Below are positions 50,801 through 63,069 of a stretch of 64,000 nt of DNA, one piece after another; position 1 is the stretch's first letter, and each line of letters begins with the position of its first letter. Under the pieces are notes generated by a model. The model ran no database searches and was not told the origin of the DNA. It worked only from the letters and a program-made list of their open reading frames with translations. Source of the stretch: Cercis canadensis (Eukaryota; Streptophyta; Magnoliopsida; Fabales; Fabaceae); NCBI GenBank assembly GCA_003255065.1, contig QAOA01003028.1, positions 822,351 to 886,350 of the forward strand, in the 5' to 3' direction. The position numbers and the translations under genes were made by a program.

Positions 50801-53800
50801 AAACATATTTTTTATTTTTCTTATATTTTATGGTAGAATCTAGAAGAGTTCTTTTTTATTATTATTTTCTTCACAAATAGATTTTTCTTCTCTTTTATCA
50901 TAAACTGTACAAATAGCCAAAATAACAAAAGAAAAATAGACTCCAAAACTAAAAGTGCTGATGACTTTAAATTAAACATCTCTAAAACAGTAGTATTTAA
51001 GAATTAACATATTCATATAACATTTTCCTTTCACACACCAAACAAGAAAATATATTTTCCATTATTTAAACCAAATAGAAGATGATACATTTTCTGGAAA
51101 ACATTTTCAACAGAAAATATTTTCCCCCATTGTGTGATTTTCCTGAAAAACAAACGGACCCTAAAAGACCAAGTAAAAAGGTTATATTTTCAATTCCCTT
51201 TCCTTTGTGTTCTCAAAAAGAATACTTTGATTTTATTTCCTTTTCCTAAAGTAATTAATCCAAACTAAGAAGTTATCACAATTGTCCCTTTCTTTTATGT
51301 TCCATTATTAAGTTATTACTTTGTTTTTTTTCTCTGTCATTCCAGTCCACCAATTCAAACAAAGTGCAAAATCATCAAGTTTAACTGCCACCACTGACAA
51401 CATAATAAATCTGCTACTTTTACACTCCATATGAGCCTGAGTCACTTCCATAGTTCTCACTTAGAATAAAACAGTGATTTGAAAACATACATATGAGTAC
51501 AAATACATAGCAGATAGAGAAGAGGAATTCCAATGACTTTACTTTCCAAGATAGAAAACAAATTTAAAAAGGGGGGAGGTTAAGAGGAAGAATAGAGAAT
51601 GGACACAACAATTTAGCCAAATATGTTTGTAACTGTTTGTTTTCGAGAAGTAGATAACTTTTCCTTCAGTACAAAGGTCAGCATACACACGCATTTCCAT
51701 TAACAGACATTAAAACTATATACGCTGATTCAGCATGAGAAGCAAAAAGGAACTAACCATCTAACTACTATCATAAGACTATAATACATGACACAAGGAG
51801 AGATATATAAGTATGCATCAATCCGTGTGTTGCTACTTGCTAATTATAAAACGTAAATGATGACATCAATACCTTCAGGATCATACCCTTCTAGATTTTC
51901 ATGTGTACACCAGCTGAAAGCTAGAACCTGCTGCCAAGTATCCTCAGAGATATTGTACCGTTGATTTTTCTGAATAGAAAGTAGTAGATCAGCTTCCTTA
52001 AAAGGAAAGCTAAAGAACAAGATAGTCATCACATGAACTGATTAATTGGCTAAACCAGCTATGTCCATAAGCCTAATACATCATATTTAAAGGAATATAC
52101 ATGGGAAACATCAATTCTTAATGTTGAAGCAATATTTTACCTCAACGAAGTCACACCATTGGTCAAGAAGTGCAAACCGCCCAGCTAGAACTAATTTCCA
52201 TGCAGTAACGGCCATCCTTATGGCTATAAATTATTATCGTTAAAACAGTGAAACAGATGCTATAACCAGCAAATACTAGATACTGCTTCACTACTTTGGG
52301 GAATAGAAATTCATTAGAATAAAAAAAAATTAGGATACTTACTAATGTTCTTTTGACCATTTTCACGACACATGAAGAAAACAAAATCATAGAAGCGAGA
52401 GAATTCTGCAAAGTCCACCTACAGAACACAGGTAGCACATATTTGAATTAGAGAAGAGGTATCAAACACAAGCAACAGTAAATGAAATTGAAAATTCTTC
52501 ACATCATGCTCTATATCTTGTTTTTATGCTATAGCAAATCCGCAACCTCTTGGAATTTCATTTTTTCTAGAAATCTCATTGACAGAGAGGCTAGTGATCT
52601 TATTATACTTCAATGTCTTAATTCTGCACATCCTCCTACTCTACAGCAAAGTAGATTTTTTGGTCCCCAGATAAAGCAGGTTCTTTTACTTGCAAGTTCT
52701 TTTTCCCAATACCTTGTTCATAATCCTGGTGCTCACTACTATCATCTGGATAAGTTTATTTGGGAAATCAAAGGTCCCTTCAAAAGTTAAAGCTCTTGTT
52801 TGTCTGTGGTACTTAATAAGATTAACTCTACTGAATTATTACAGCATAAGAGGCTTAATCCCCTGATATTTGCCTCATCTATGGAACCAGTTCTTAAATT
52901 TGTTTTGTTTTCACGTTGTTCTATTCCTTGGTCTTTGTTGTGTAAATTGTTTAGACTTCCTAGGGTGGAATGGGTTTGGGTTTGTCCTCCCACAATTGAA
53001 GTTCTATTGATTGGTTTATAAGGTTTTAGTAGCAAGAGGGAGGGAAAATCTTGTAGAGATGTGCTGCTTTCAATATTTGCCCTATTTGGATGGAGAGGAA
53101 TGCCGGAATCATGAGGCTATAGAACTCTTGTTGAGTTTTATTATCCATGATCCTTTTCTTTTACTTTTGTTTCAGAGGATTTCGCATCCCCTGTCTTGTA
53201 AATTTCCTTTCTTGCAGTACTTAATAGGCTTAATAATAAGGACATTTCCAAGTTCGTAGAACTCATAAGACCCTTTCTCCTGATATGGGTGTTATGCATG
53301 GATCTTGCTCAGGACTACTGCCCATTCAATTTTTACATTGTTCAGTTGCCAATTTTTGACGAATGCTGAGTCTGTCCTTGGAGTTTGGAGCAGTTTCTAT
53401 TAACCAGTTTTAGAGGTTTTGGCAAGGGAAAAGACGCTAAAAGTTTATGGCATTGTGTGGTTTATGCAGTTATTTGGTACATTCAGTTAGGGCATAATGC
53501 TCATATATTGAAGGACAATTTATTGCACCAGCAGCTAATTTGGGATAAAATTATTAATATAGCCATGCTGTGCTGTAAAGCCCATGGTCACTTTAAGGAG
53601 GACTGAACAGCTTTATTGTTCTGATGTTTTTCTGTTTTTGTTTAGGAGGATTTCTTATCCTCCATTTATTTGTACTTCTTCCTTCCTTGTCTTAATGATT
53701 TCTTCCTTTATCAAAAAATAAATACATCTAACACCTGCTTTTCTAGTAACAATACTTGCAGACAATCTAAAGTTGCATAGCAGGATAATGTCATAAAAAA

Positions 53801-55887
53801 TAAAACCTCACCATCAAGTCTAGCCATGACATGAGCATGGAAAGTTCATCAAAAATTGTAACCCTGGTGGCACATCAAGAAAGTTAGAGCCAGAAAATAA
53901 AGACTATCATATGGCAATCAATTGTTTTATGTTCATATAAATTTCATGCACTTATGGATGATACCGCAAAAGCCTCAACATGAACATGTCACGCAACAAT
54001 TAGCAGTAATGGGCAAATACATTTGTTCATATAAAATTTCAATGAGCTCGTCTTTGGACCTTAGCTACTTGTAAATCTTTCTTCCAGTATCTGATTAGGA
54101 ATCTATATCTTGTAATAATTTCAACAAGAATTCCAACTGCTGGAACAAATAAATGTACCATTTTAAAAGGGTAACCAACTCCTTAGGTGCGGCATACATT
54201 TCATGAAAGTTGAAACTATTAAAGAAACTTTAAAAACTTTATTGAAAAGGTTTTGCAACAGCATCCGTATTGCGAAATTAATAAACATGGTGTGAATTGA
54301 TTGCATAATAATTAACTAAGGAATTGCCACAGAAGAGGGTAAATTGTTAAACTAAAAGTGTCTTTCTGTCTCCAACCTTTTACCACCATTTGGACTCTCC
54401 ACCCAAAAAGAAAAAAGCATGTGAACACCCAAACTTAAGAAAATATAACTCACAAGATTACATCCCTACTACAGGAGCCTACATCAGCAAGTTACTCATG
54501 AATCCAAGAAGCTTAAGCAAGGCTGGACATACCAACAGAAAATAATGTTGGTTGACAGCAAAATATTATATTAGCCTAAAATTTACTTGGCTGCAATTTC
54601 AATTCCTAAGGAAAACGTAGATTTCAATAAGCTGCACAAAAAGACACATACCCTGTACAAACTCTGGACTCCACCAGTTTTGAGAGCTGAGCCAATGCTT
54701 CCCTTGAGAGCCGAGCCTTCTGAAGGTCACTATCTTGCCTGTAGCCTTCTTCCCCGTGAATATATGCATTTCCTGATTTAATATCTGCAGAAGATGCAAA
54801 TAAATCACATATACGAGCAGTTGACCACAAAGTCCCCACCCCTTCACCTGTCCCTTATGAATGTTCCCGTTATTTTGGTATTCAAATATTTACTCCAATA
54901 AAATTCAGCATAAGACTTTTCCCTCCCGATGGGAACTAGTAAGGCCCCCAAATCATGTTTGGTGTCACTTTTTTTCTTTTTGACGTGCAGGGGAAGGGGG
55001 AGTTCTAAGCCTAATCATAGATGTCCTAAACTACATTCGGCTTTTAAGATAGTTGTACTAGATATACAAGAAAATCAAATATGACAAAACAAAAAGCAAA
55101 TAATTCAACTAAGAAAAGAACTTCTCTATCTCATCCCGCTCTCCAAAAACAAAACCTGCGCACCCAAGCAAAAGAATAAGGGTAATACCACCGCTAAGAT
55201 AGTAAGCATTCTATCTCTTCAGAAAGCATAGATGGCTAAATGTGCATTAATTTGGATAACAAAAAAAAATCCCTTAAGAGCCAAACCATATTCCAGATTC
55301 CAGAATATGTAAAGGTGGCAATTTTTCATGAGTAACTATGGCCCCTACGCCCTATAGCTTGCTAAGATGATAAAATCCAAAAAAAGGGGGAAAAAAAGAC
55401 AATGCCTTGCTCCACAGCACATTGCTCAGTTTCAGACACTGAGGCACATGCCCGAAATTAAAAAAACCCAGCTTAGTAAAACCTTCTACCACCCTCTCAT
55501 TCCAACAATATGCATACCCAATTCAAAAAAAAATTATCTTTATGATTGCCCAATAATTCCCAATTCAAACCAGCCCTTCCAACCCAAAAGAAATTTTACA
55601 ATAAAGAAAGAAAATTTAAAAACAGAATAACTCGTTGCATAATAAAGAATCAAACTCTAAGCTCCTCTAATCAGGTACCTTTTCGAGGATGGCCATGACC
55701 AAGAAAGAGCGAAAAAGATGAACATAATGCATAAAAACACCATCCAAGTAAAATTAAAAATAGTAGAAAAAGGAAAAAAAAAAAAAAAANNNNNNNNNNN
55801 NNNNGGGGGGGGGGGAGTGAGAAAATTACCACAGAATCGACGATAAATCTCAGAGATATCGATCCGAGTGGAAGCTGAAGAATCCAT
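47836..55887 (-). CDS. AAR3: DCN1-like (PONY/DUF298) protein, AAR3 type
   Basis: Nine minus-strand exons with matching phases encode 322 residues: 55830-55887, 54652-54784, 53812-53863, 52343-52418, 52141-52223, 51873-51969, 50192-50237, 48271-48362 and 47836-48167. The PONY domain runs from about residue 60 to 200 with VDFAEFSRFYDFVFFMCREN, WKLVLAGRF, WCDFVEKNQR, ISEDTWQQVLAFS, NLEGYDPEGAWPVLIDDFVE. There is no UBA domain. A less conserved, basic nuclear-type tail (KRKLPED, CKRSRV) follows. DCN1-like proteins help transfer RUB/NEDD8 to cullins. Arabidopsis AAR3 (At3g28970, about 295 residues) was found through resistance to the auxin 2,4-D. Exon 1 ends 10 bp from a poly-G and N gap. Introns hold a LINE fragment and a Tourist-like MITE. 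The gene looks intact. Confidence 0.95.
50664..51161. mobile_element. Tourist-like MITE in AAR3 intron 6
   Basis: The left end GGCTGCGTTTGTTTTGCAG and the right end, reverse-complemented GGGTCCGTTTGTTTTTCAG, match at 16 of 19 bases. TAA flanks both sides (50661-50663 and 51162-51164), as in PIF/Harbinger MITEs. Arms contain repeated AAAATGTTTTCC / GGAAAACATTTT motifs that make the element self-complementary. It is about 500 bp long and non-coding. Confidence 0.78.
52500..53725 (+). mobile_element. L1-type LINE fragment in AAR3 intron 3
   Basis: The plus strand, antisense to AAR3, keeps traces of the zinc-binding region at the end of plant L1 reverse transcriptase. HLDKFIWEIKGPFKS matches the usual WKSKVPPKV region, and KSLWHCVVYAVIWYI with GHNAHILKD matches the usual LW..AI.W.IWLERN.RIF region. 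It ends with the characteristic GGAGGATTTCTTATCCTCC tail and an A-rich end. Many stops and frame changes show it is old. The 5' part is truncated, as is usual for LINEs. Confidence 0.7.
55790..55804. other. 15-base assembly gap between poly-A and poly-G
   Basis: A run of A is followed by 15 N and a run of G, only about 10 bp from the donor of AAR3 exon 1. Homopolymers probably stopped the reads. The true intron 1 start may differ in length. Confidence 0.9.
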
Positions 55888-57902
55888 GAAGGAACTGCCT
55901 CCCTAGTAGCAAGGGTGTAGATGATAGTGAGGGACAGAGAAGCGAGCCCCAAGCTAATCCCAGGAAGGCTCCAACGAAGAGGGAGACTCTATCTAATCTC
56001 TCTGCGCTGTGAGTCAGTTCATCGTATGCAATTGCGCCAGTAAGCGAGAGATAGAAACAAGGGAGAAGATTATATGCAGTCAGAGAGTTTTGAAAAGGTA
56101 GGCACTAGCTAGCGTTACACCCTCTCGTATGACTTGGAGTGGGAGTCAGCCAATAATTTTAGTGTTATTGAAAATTTTTTAAGTCATGTTAAAATATACA
56201 ATTTTTTTATAAAATGTAATAATAGCAAAAACGTGGTTAGAAATAATTTTTTTAAGTGTATTTTTTAACACATTTTTTTATATTATGTTATTTTTATATT
56301 TTATTAAAAATTGTATGTTTTAACACATATTATATAGTTTAATTTTTTAAAATTTTTACAATGATACTAAAATGACATAATAAATCTCAATAAATCACAT
56401 CCAATTAAGCGGGTATAACATTATCACCCCTAACAAGGGGTGGTAACATAGTCCTGACCTTTTGAAAAACGTCGGATTAGTAAAAGAAAAGAAAAATGCA
56501 TTTGAATGTATCGAACCAATCATCCAATGTTAAACTATTCTAGGAGTAGGGAGGGTTTTTCTTTTTCTTTAACCTAGGAACCTAGAACTAATCGGGTTTC
56601 AGGCTAGTCAACTTGAATTAGGCCATCCCTACTTGAAGAGTCCGCATGGTTGAGGCACCTACATGAAAAGTAGAAAGCGCCTAAAGAGTGCTACCAAAGA
56701 ATTCGAACCCACACCCTCTAGAAAAAGAAATCAAGAGGGGAGCCATTCAAGCCCCCATTTGTTGGGAGCCTAGGAGGGGATTTGATAGTTGATGTCATAT
56801 GAAACAAGGCTCACAAACAAATACGCCTATCTAATTAGGCTAATAATTTGGATCAATGGCACGTGGTATAGTCATAGGAAAATCAATCTAATTAGAGATT
56901 TTATTGCTTTAATTATGTTGTAGATTCTACAATGTTGTTGGTATCAACTAGTAAATAGTTTAGTCATTTTATTTCTGAATTGTCAATTTTACATTATTGT
57001 TTTTTTTTTATCCCATATTACAAGCCCATGGGAATGGAGTGGGGAGGGGAAAATTGCCCTTGCCCAAGTTCAAACTTAAGGATCCTCCTTTATTGATAAA
57101 AGCCTCAACCATGATCACACATGAGAATGAAAGATGCATACACAGTTTATAAGTTTATTATAATCCATTTGTTTTGAAATTGAAACCCTAAAGACCACAA
57201 AGACAAAGAAAGAGATATTATATTGTTTCAATTTAGGTTAACGCTATTAGCCTTGATGAGATTTTGAGCATTAGCTCAAATGGTTATGTAGTCAACTTTT
57301 AAAGTTTGGAAAGCTTTTAGGACTCATGATCAAAATTTGGAATGCCTGTTTTATAGTGATTATGGTGTTATTATAGTTATAGTATATTATTAACAACTTT
57401 AAATATCTGCTCTTTCTTATAAGTGAGTTTCTTAAAAATAAATGTAAACATATAGATGTAATATAAATATACTATTTTGGAGAAAAAAAAATTATCCGAC
57501 CTGATTTTCATGAATTTTAATAATGAATCAATGTGTACTTTATTAAAATAAGTCAAATTCAAACTTCACTAAGAAAACCACCTTATCAAAATAAGCAAAA
57601 ATTGAATTACACTCTAAAACTGCTATTTTAGCTATATAGCTCACATGTCGCATATTTTGTTATTAAAATTTGCTAAATTTTTTTTTCCGGAAACTAAAAT
57701 TATTCTTTTATTTTTCTTCATTGTTAACTCTCATTAGTCTTTCATTTTGGTACTAAACACAAACTACTTCGATGACTTTATTTAGAGAAACTATCCTTAC
57801 ACAATATGCAAGATAATGTAAGACCTTTAATCATGTAGAAAAGTTTGATTAGATTTAATTAAATTCAATTAAACCAAACTGTTTGTAGTCAAATAATATT
57901 AA
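55888..57902. other. AAR3 promoter and AT-rich intergenic stretch
   Basis: The first 200 bp are the likely AAR3 promoter and 5' UTR. The rest is AT-rich with no gene. Near 56690-56720 the minus strand has GGGTTCGAATTC, like a Pol III B box, but no matching A box at the right distance. Confidence 0.45.
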
Positions 57903-58652
57903 GATCGATCGTTATCAATGTTTATAGATGACGTGTTAAAATTAAAGTTATAGCGAAGCCACTTGTATGTGTGTTATGAAAATAATACTCTCAATTTACA
58001 TGTGATTTTTTGAGAAATAATTAACTAGGGTGAAAGGGTTGGTTGTTGACATGTTGCTGTCTGTTAGAGAAATGAAAGTGCTTCTAAAAGTTGTAGCATT
58101 AAGTGGTTTCAATTATGAAATTGTCTTAATAATCCAAATTAGCGTATAGCCTTTGTCGTGAGATGATGCTTTACTGGTCGGACCAAAAGCAAGACTGATA
58201 GTTGGCTTGCCAAGATAACTTATGTCTTTTTGGCATTTTCAAAGATAAATATCTTCCAAACTAATATGTTCTTATTNGATCGATCGTTATCAATGTTTAT
58301 AGATGACGTGTTCAAAATTAAAGTTATAGCGAAGCCACTTGTATGTGTGTTATGAAAATAATACTCTCAATTTACATGCGATTTTTTGAGAAATAATTAA
58401 CTAGGGTGAAAGGGTTGGTTGTTGACATGTTGTTGTCTGTTAGAGAAATGAAAGTGCTTCTAAAAGTTGTAGCATTAAGTGGTTTCAATTATGAAATTGT
58501 CATAATAATCCAAATTAGCGTATAGCCTTTGTCGTGAGATGATGCTTTACTGGTCGGACCAAAAGCAAGACTGATAGTTGGCTTGCCAAGATAACTTATG
58601 TCTTTTTGGCATTTTCAAAGATAAATATCTTCCAAACTAATATGTTCTTATT
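57903..58652. repeat. Assembly duplication around a single N at 58277
   Basis: 57903-58276 and 58278-58652 are direct copies of about 374 bp differing at a few positions, separated by one N. Confidence 0.92.
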
Positions 58653-58664
58653 CAACCAAAAAAA

Positions 58665-58710
58665 ATATATATATATATATATATATATTTATTTATTTAT
58701 TTATTTATTT
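58665..58710 (+). repeat. (AT)n and (ATTT)n microsatellite
   Basis: About 10 AT units run directly into about seven ATTT units. Confidence 0.9.
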
Positions 58711-59679
58711 TTTCTTATGTTACCACTGCTCATTAGCCCTCTTGGGCTATGAAAAGTTTGTTGGAAGGAAGAAGAGTGGTAGAAAGAGATGCCATTTCCA
58801 AAGTTGATCCTCTTCCTTCAAGACCTAAAGCTTGGCCATTCAAGACCTGATTTTCCTAGAATTGATTCTCATATAGAGGAAGGGTAGTGGTAAAATCAAT
58901 TTTGTAAAAAACTTATAAGGGATGAATTGATTTTAGAATGTGCAGCTTTTATTTTTATTAACTTCTCAAAAACAAGTTGTGCATTTTATGAAATAATAGT
59001 TTATGTTATACGAGACGATAATTAGAGTGGTTTGCATTATATGATATAATAAATAAAGTGATTTACCAAGTACAAGATAATAAGTAGAGAATTAATTCTC
59101 ACATAATCAATCACATATAGCTCTATGATAAAACTTTTTCATTTAGAGTAAATAACTTCATAACATTAATTATTTATACTTTAAACATTTTGATAAACAA
59201 TTAAATTATAGAGATAAAAAAGGCATATAAAAAATTTATATAGATAAAAAGGGATCTGCAAAATATATTTCTTCTTCTATGTTAATGTACTTACACCACA
59301 TGATAAGTAATTCTTAACTACACATGAGGTTCTATTATTAAATAATATAATGAATTTTCTAATAATTTAGTCTTTGTTTGGAAAATAGTTAGGTGAAAAT
59401 GAAAATAAAAAATAATCTAAACCGTTATGCATGTATTAGATATATATATCATTATAGAGTACTGTTTAGAAATTTAAACAAATTTTTTCCTAAAAATTTA
59501 ACAAATTTAGACAATTAAATGAATAGCACGTGAAAGATTTTGGTTGAAGCATTACGTATTATCATATGATAATGTATCAGATTTATTTAATAATTATCTA
59601 AATTTATTATGACATTTCTCACATACAACGGTCAAAGATTAAATACTTTTCACATCAACAATTATTATGTTATGCATTA
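58711..59679. other. AT-rich intergenic stretch
   Basis: I see no gene or defined repeat here. Confidence 0.45.
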
Positions 59680-61400
59680 CTTGGTAAGTTGGCTTGGGAT
59701 GTGGTGCAAAACTGGGATAAATTATGGGTGCAAGTTCTCTCTCAAAAATACTTGAAGGAAAATGAAACATTGCTAACCCACAATTGTCCAGCTACTGCCT
59801 CTTTTGCTTGGAGGTCCATTGTTAAATCTACTGGGGTCCTGAAGGAGGGTTTGGTGTGGCGTGTTGGTACTGGAACATAGATATCTCTCTGGCAAGATAA
59901 TTGGCTGGAGTGTGGTTCGCTGTTTCCTCATGTAGACAGCATAACAGAGTCTGAGAGCAACTTATCTGTAAGTGCCATAATTAGCAATGGACAGTGGGAT
60001 CTTAGCACTTTGGATGGAGGGTGCATCAAGCGATAAAGGAGAAAATACGTAGTGTTCCTCTTGCTGAATATGATGGATTTGAGGACAGCATCTCTTGGGG
60101 AAATGATACAGATGGGAGGTACACAACGAGGTCAGGTTATGCATTGTTACTAGCTAATGATGTTACTCACATAGATATCCAAAGGTGGAATTGGGTTTGG
60201 AAGCTTGGGTTATTGGATAAAATTAGGGTGTGTTTGATTCTGTTTTTGTTTTTTTGTTTTTGAAAATCATGTTTAAAAATTGTTTTGTAAAACAAACGTA
60301 TAAAAAAATCTATTTGATAATTATCATTGTACCATTAATGAAAACATATGTTTTTCGCTTTTTACTTATTTTGGGAACAAAAATAATTATCTTTTATTTT
60401 TGTTTTTAGAACAATATTTTGAGAATAAATTTTTAAAACATGTAAATAAAAACAGTCTTATCAAATAAATTTTTTTTGTTTTATTTTTTTTATAAACAAA
60501 AAATAAATTTTAAAAATTGAAATCAAACAGACTCTTAAATTCTTCGTATGGTTAGAGATCCACGAGTCCATTCCTACGAATGTTTTTCGATGTCGAAGAC
60601 ACCTTGCTCTAAGTCCTACGTGTAACAGATGTATGAATGAGAGTGAAAGCATTCTCCATTGTCTTCGTGACTGTACTAAAGCTCGGCAAGTATGGATGTA
60701 TTCGAGTTTTGGTGTAGCACATGGTTTATGGGATCTTGAGTTAGATATGTTGATCTTTGCCCATGGACAAGTAAGAGGTCACATAACAGACTTTCATACT
60801 CTTTTCTACTGTGCTATTTGGTGGATCTGGAGCGCACGTAATGAAGAGGTCATAGAAGGAAAGGATACTCATTTGACGCTAACGTTGAGCAAGATAAAGG
60901 CGATGGCCCATACTTGTAAGAAAGTTTTTTCTATTGACAATGCTGCTAGTAAGAGAGAGGTGTGATGGGTTCATTGGCAAACTCTGACAGCCAATATGAT
61001 GAAACTCAATATTGATGGCAGTAGCTTCGGGAACTCAAGTGGAGTTGGTTTTGGCGGTATCATTCGAGACAGCCAAGGAAGGTGGCATGGATAAGATATT
61101 TTGCAGCTCATATGTGAAACAAACTCACAAGAAGCTATTAATTTAATTTAATTAACTTTGCTGATATTAGATACTATAGCTATGGGGGTATCATTAGTGA
61201 TATTCAGAACATTCTCAAGAGAGATTAGTTGGTGTTTGTGTCTCATGTTTTGAGGGAGGCAAAATAAGAAGCAAATTTTCTGGCTAAATTAAGAGCTAAA
61301 GAGCATGAAGGCTAAAACGTCTATGAGAATCCACATTCAAATCTCTCTTTGACACATCAATTGGGTGCAACTTTTCCTAAGTTATAATCTTTTGTTTTTT
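59680..61400 (+). mobile_element. L1-type LINE, 5'-truncated, split by a MITE
   Basis: The coding remains start LAWDVVQNWDKLWVQVL, the usual region after plant L1 reverse transcriptase. They continue with GRYTTRSGYALL, the zinc-binding segment (CNRCMNESESILHCLRDC, WWIWSARNEEV) and the start of a plant-type RNase H (MKLNIDGSSFGN, GFGGIIRDSQGRW). The RNase H tail is recognisable to about 61310. Several stops are present. The 5' two thirds are missing. A MITE of 309 bp interrupts the zinc-binding segment at 60226. Confidence 0.85.
60226..60534. mobile_element. Tourist-like MITE inserted in the LINE
   Basis: The ends are GGGTGTGTTTGATT and, reverse-complemented, GAGTCTGTTTGATT. TTA flanks both sides (60223-60225 and 60535-60537). 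Leaving out the element and one TTA gives DKIKFFVWL, the normal LINE sequence, so the site and the target duplication are certain. It belongs to the same family as the element at 34946. Confidence 0.88.
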
Positions 61401-61891
61401 TCTCTCTTGTAACCGAAAAAAAGAAACACCAAATTTATTAAAATTCATAAATATAAACATCTAAAACTTTTTACATTAAATAGATATAACTGAAAATTTT
61501 AACTAGAAATATAGATAAATTTAAATTTAAATGTGAAACCTCAATCTTTCTCCTAATCCAATTGTACTCTTAAATGTTTTCTATATCACCAAAACTTTTA
61601 AAGGGAAATATAAACATGTAATTTTTACGGACAATACAATATAAAAAAAAAAAAGTGCTAGATAATATTTTATTTGAGTAATCTTTTAACCAAACAGAAT
61701 TAGAAAAAATATAATTTAATATTAATTATTATATGATATTTTATTGTTTTATTAGTATATATATAAACACACGCGCCAATTGAGTTGTAAATTAATTAAT
61801 TATAAGATTTTTTTACCACTATAACAAATTTGATAAATCTAATTTTATCTAAAAGTTGGGTTAAATCTTGATTAAGTTATCAAAATATATG

Positions 61892-61900
61892 TATATATAA
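61892..61900 (+). promoter_or_regulatory. TATA-like box upstream of the RING-H2 gene
   Basis: TATATATAA lies about 275 bp before the ATG at 62176, followed by ACACGTAG. A (TTC)n run at about 62080-62106 lies in what would be the 5' leader. The distance is long for a TATA box unless the leader is about 240 bp. Confidence 0.35.
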
Positions 61901-62175
61901 ACACGTAGGACAGTCGTTGGCGTAGGTAGGGACCTGGTGTGGAACCGAGTATGCCACCGGGTATGGTAATGAGTATATTATGAGTATGAGGAACGATCAC
62001 ACAAGATTGGTCCCACCAATTCCTAAACATTCTGGATTCTTCCAAAATGGCCGACTTCATATAATTCAATTTCTCATCTTTCTTCTTCTTCTTCTTCTTC
62101 TTCTTTCTCTCAATCTTTCAATTCAATCACTGTAAATCCTAAAGCTCTTCTCGTTCTCTCTGTGAGCGATCGAAA

Positions 62176-62928
62176 ATGTCTTCGGAAGAAGCAAATTTGT
62201 CTGAATCAGTTCCTTCCCCTTCCCCAATTGTACATGAATTGGATGAGAATTTGGGTCGAAGACTGTCTCAGCTTGTCTCCAGGGTTTTCCGAAATTCGTC
62301 TCGCCAAGAAAACCCACAACCAGATTCGGATCGCCGTGCTCGAATCCGGGTCATCATGCTCAACGCTTCTTCTGGAAACATGATCGTGATCGAGGGCCCC
62401 AGCGATCTTGAATCCATGCTCCAAGAGCTAACAGGGAAGGCCGGGGTGTTACCGGCCACCAAGGATTCGATTGAGGCCATGCCCAGAGTGGTGGTGACTG
62501 AAGAAGGCACAGACTGTTCGATTTGCTTGGAGGACTACGAAGTCGGCGGTGAAGCTAGGGAGATGCCGTGCAAGCACAGGTTCCACTCTGGGTGTATCGA
62601 AAAGTGGTTGGGGATTCATGGGTCGTGCCCGATTTGCCGGTTCTTGATGCCGGTGGAGGAGGCGGAGATCAAAACCAGCAGCGCCGCCGAGGAAGACGGT
62701 GGCGAGAGGGTAGAGATTGGTGAGATTGCTGAGGGGATTTTATCTGTCAGTGTATGGGTTCGAGCCCGCAGGGGTGACCCGATGGATTTGGATTCGGAGT
62801 TGGTTCCTAGCTCCGGGGATACGGATTCGGATTCGGATTCTGAGTTGAATCCTAATTCGGATTCGCAAGATGGGAATTCCGGTTCTGGAGCTGATGATTC
62901 GTCGATGATCCAAGACATGGAATTCTGA
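62176..62928 (+). CDS. RING-H2 ubiquitin ligase, MPSR1-like
   Basis: This is a single exon of 250 residues. The RING-H2 finger spans residues 114-154 with Cys114, Cys117, Cys132, His134, His137, Cys140, Cys151 and Cys154 (C-x2-C-x14-C-x-H-x2-H-x2-C-x10-C-x2-C). DSIEAMPRVVVTE just before it and KHRFHSGCIEKWLGIHGSCP within it match Arabidopsis MPSR1 (At1g26800), a cytosolic ligase that marks misfolded proteins for the proteasome. No signal peptide or membrane segment is seen. The C-terminal 60 residues are acidic with Asp-Ser repeats (DTDSDSDSELNPNSDSQD) and make it longer than MPSR1 (about 205). The first ATG of the frame was chosen. Assignment to the MPSR1 group rests on memory of the motif. 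Confidence 0.9.
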   Translation: MSSEEANLSESVPSPSPIVHELDENLGRRLSQLVSRVFRNSSRQENPQPDSDRRARIRVIMLNASSGNMIVIEGPSDLESMLQELTGKAGVLPATKDSIEAMPRVVVTEEGTDCSICLEDYEVGGEAREMPCKHRFHSGCIEKWLGIHGSCPICRFLMPVEEAEIKTSSAAEEDGGERVEIGEIAEGILSVSVWVRARRGDPMDLDSELVPSSGDTDSDSDSELNPNSDSQDGNSGSGADDSSMIQDMEF

Positions 62929-62951
62929 AGAGAATTTCTTGCTGAGCTTGT

Positions 62952-63069
62952 GAAGGGTCCTTTTTTTGTCTTTTTTAAATTTCCAAAAAGATTTTTTTTT
63001 TTATTTTTANGAAGGGTCCTTTTTTTTTCTTTTTTAAATTTCCAAAAAGATTTTTTTTTTTATTTTTAT
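62952..63069. repeat. Assembly duplication around a single N at 63010
   Basis: 62952-63009 and 63011-63069 are direct copies of about 58 bp with T-run length differences, split by one N, in the 3' UTR of the RING-H2 gene. Confidence 0.85.

Noticed and set aside
56690-56760. SINE-like Pol III B box on the minus strand
   Set aside because: No A box at the right distance, no A-rich tail and no target duplication were found.
62206-62918. Minus-strand and shifted frames over the RING-H2 gene
   Set aside because: They are shadows of the 250-codon RING-H2 frame, which has a complete metal-binding pattern.
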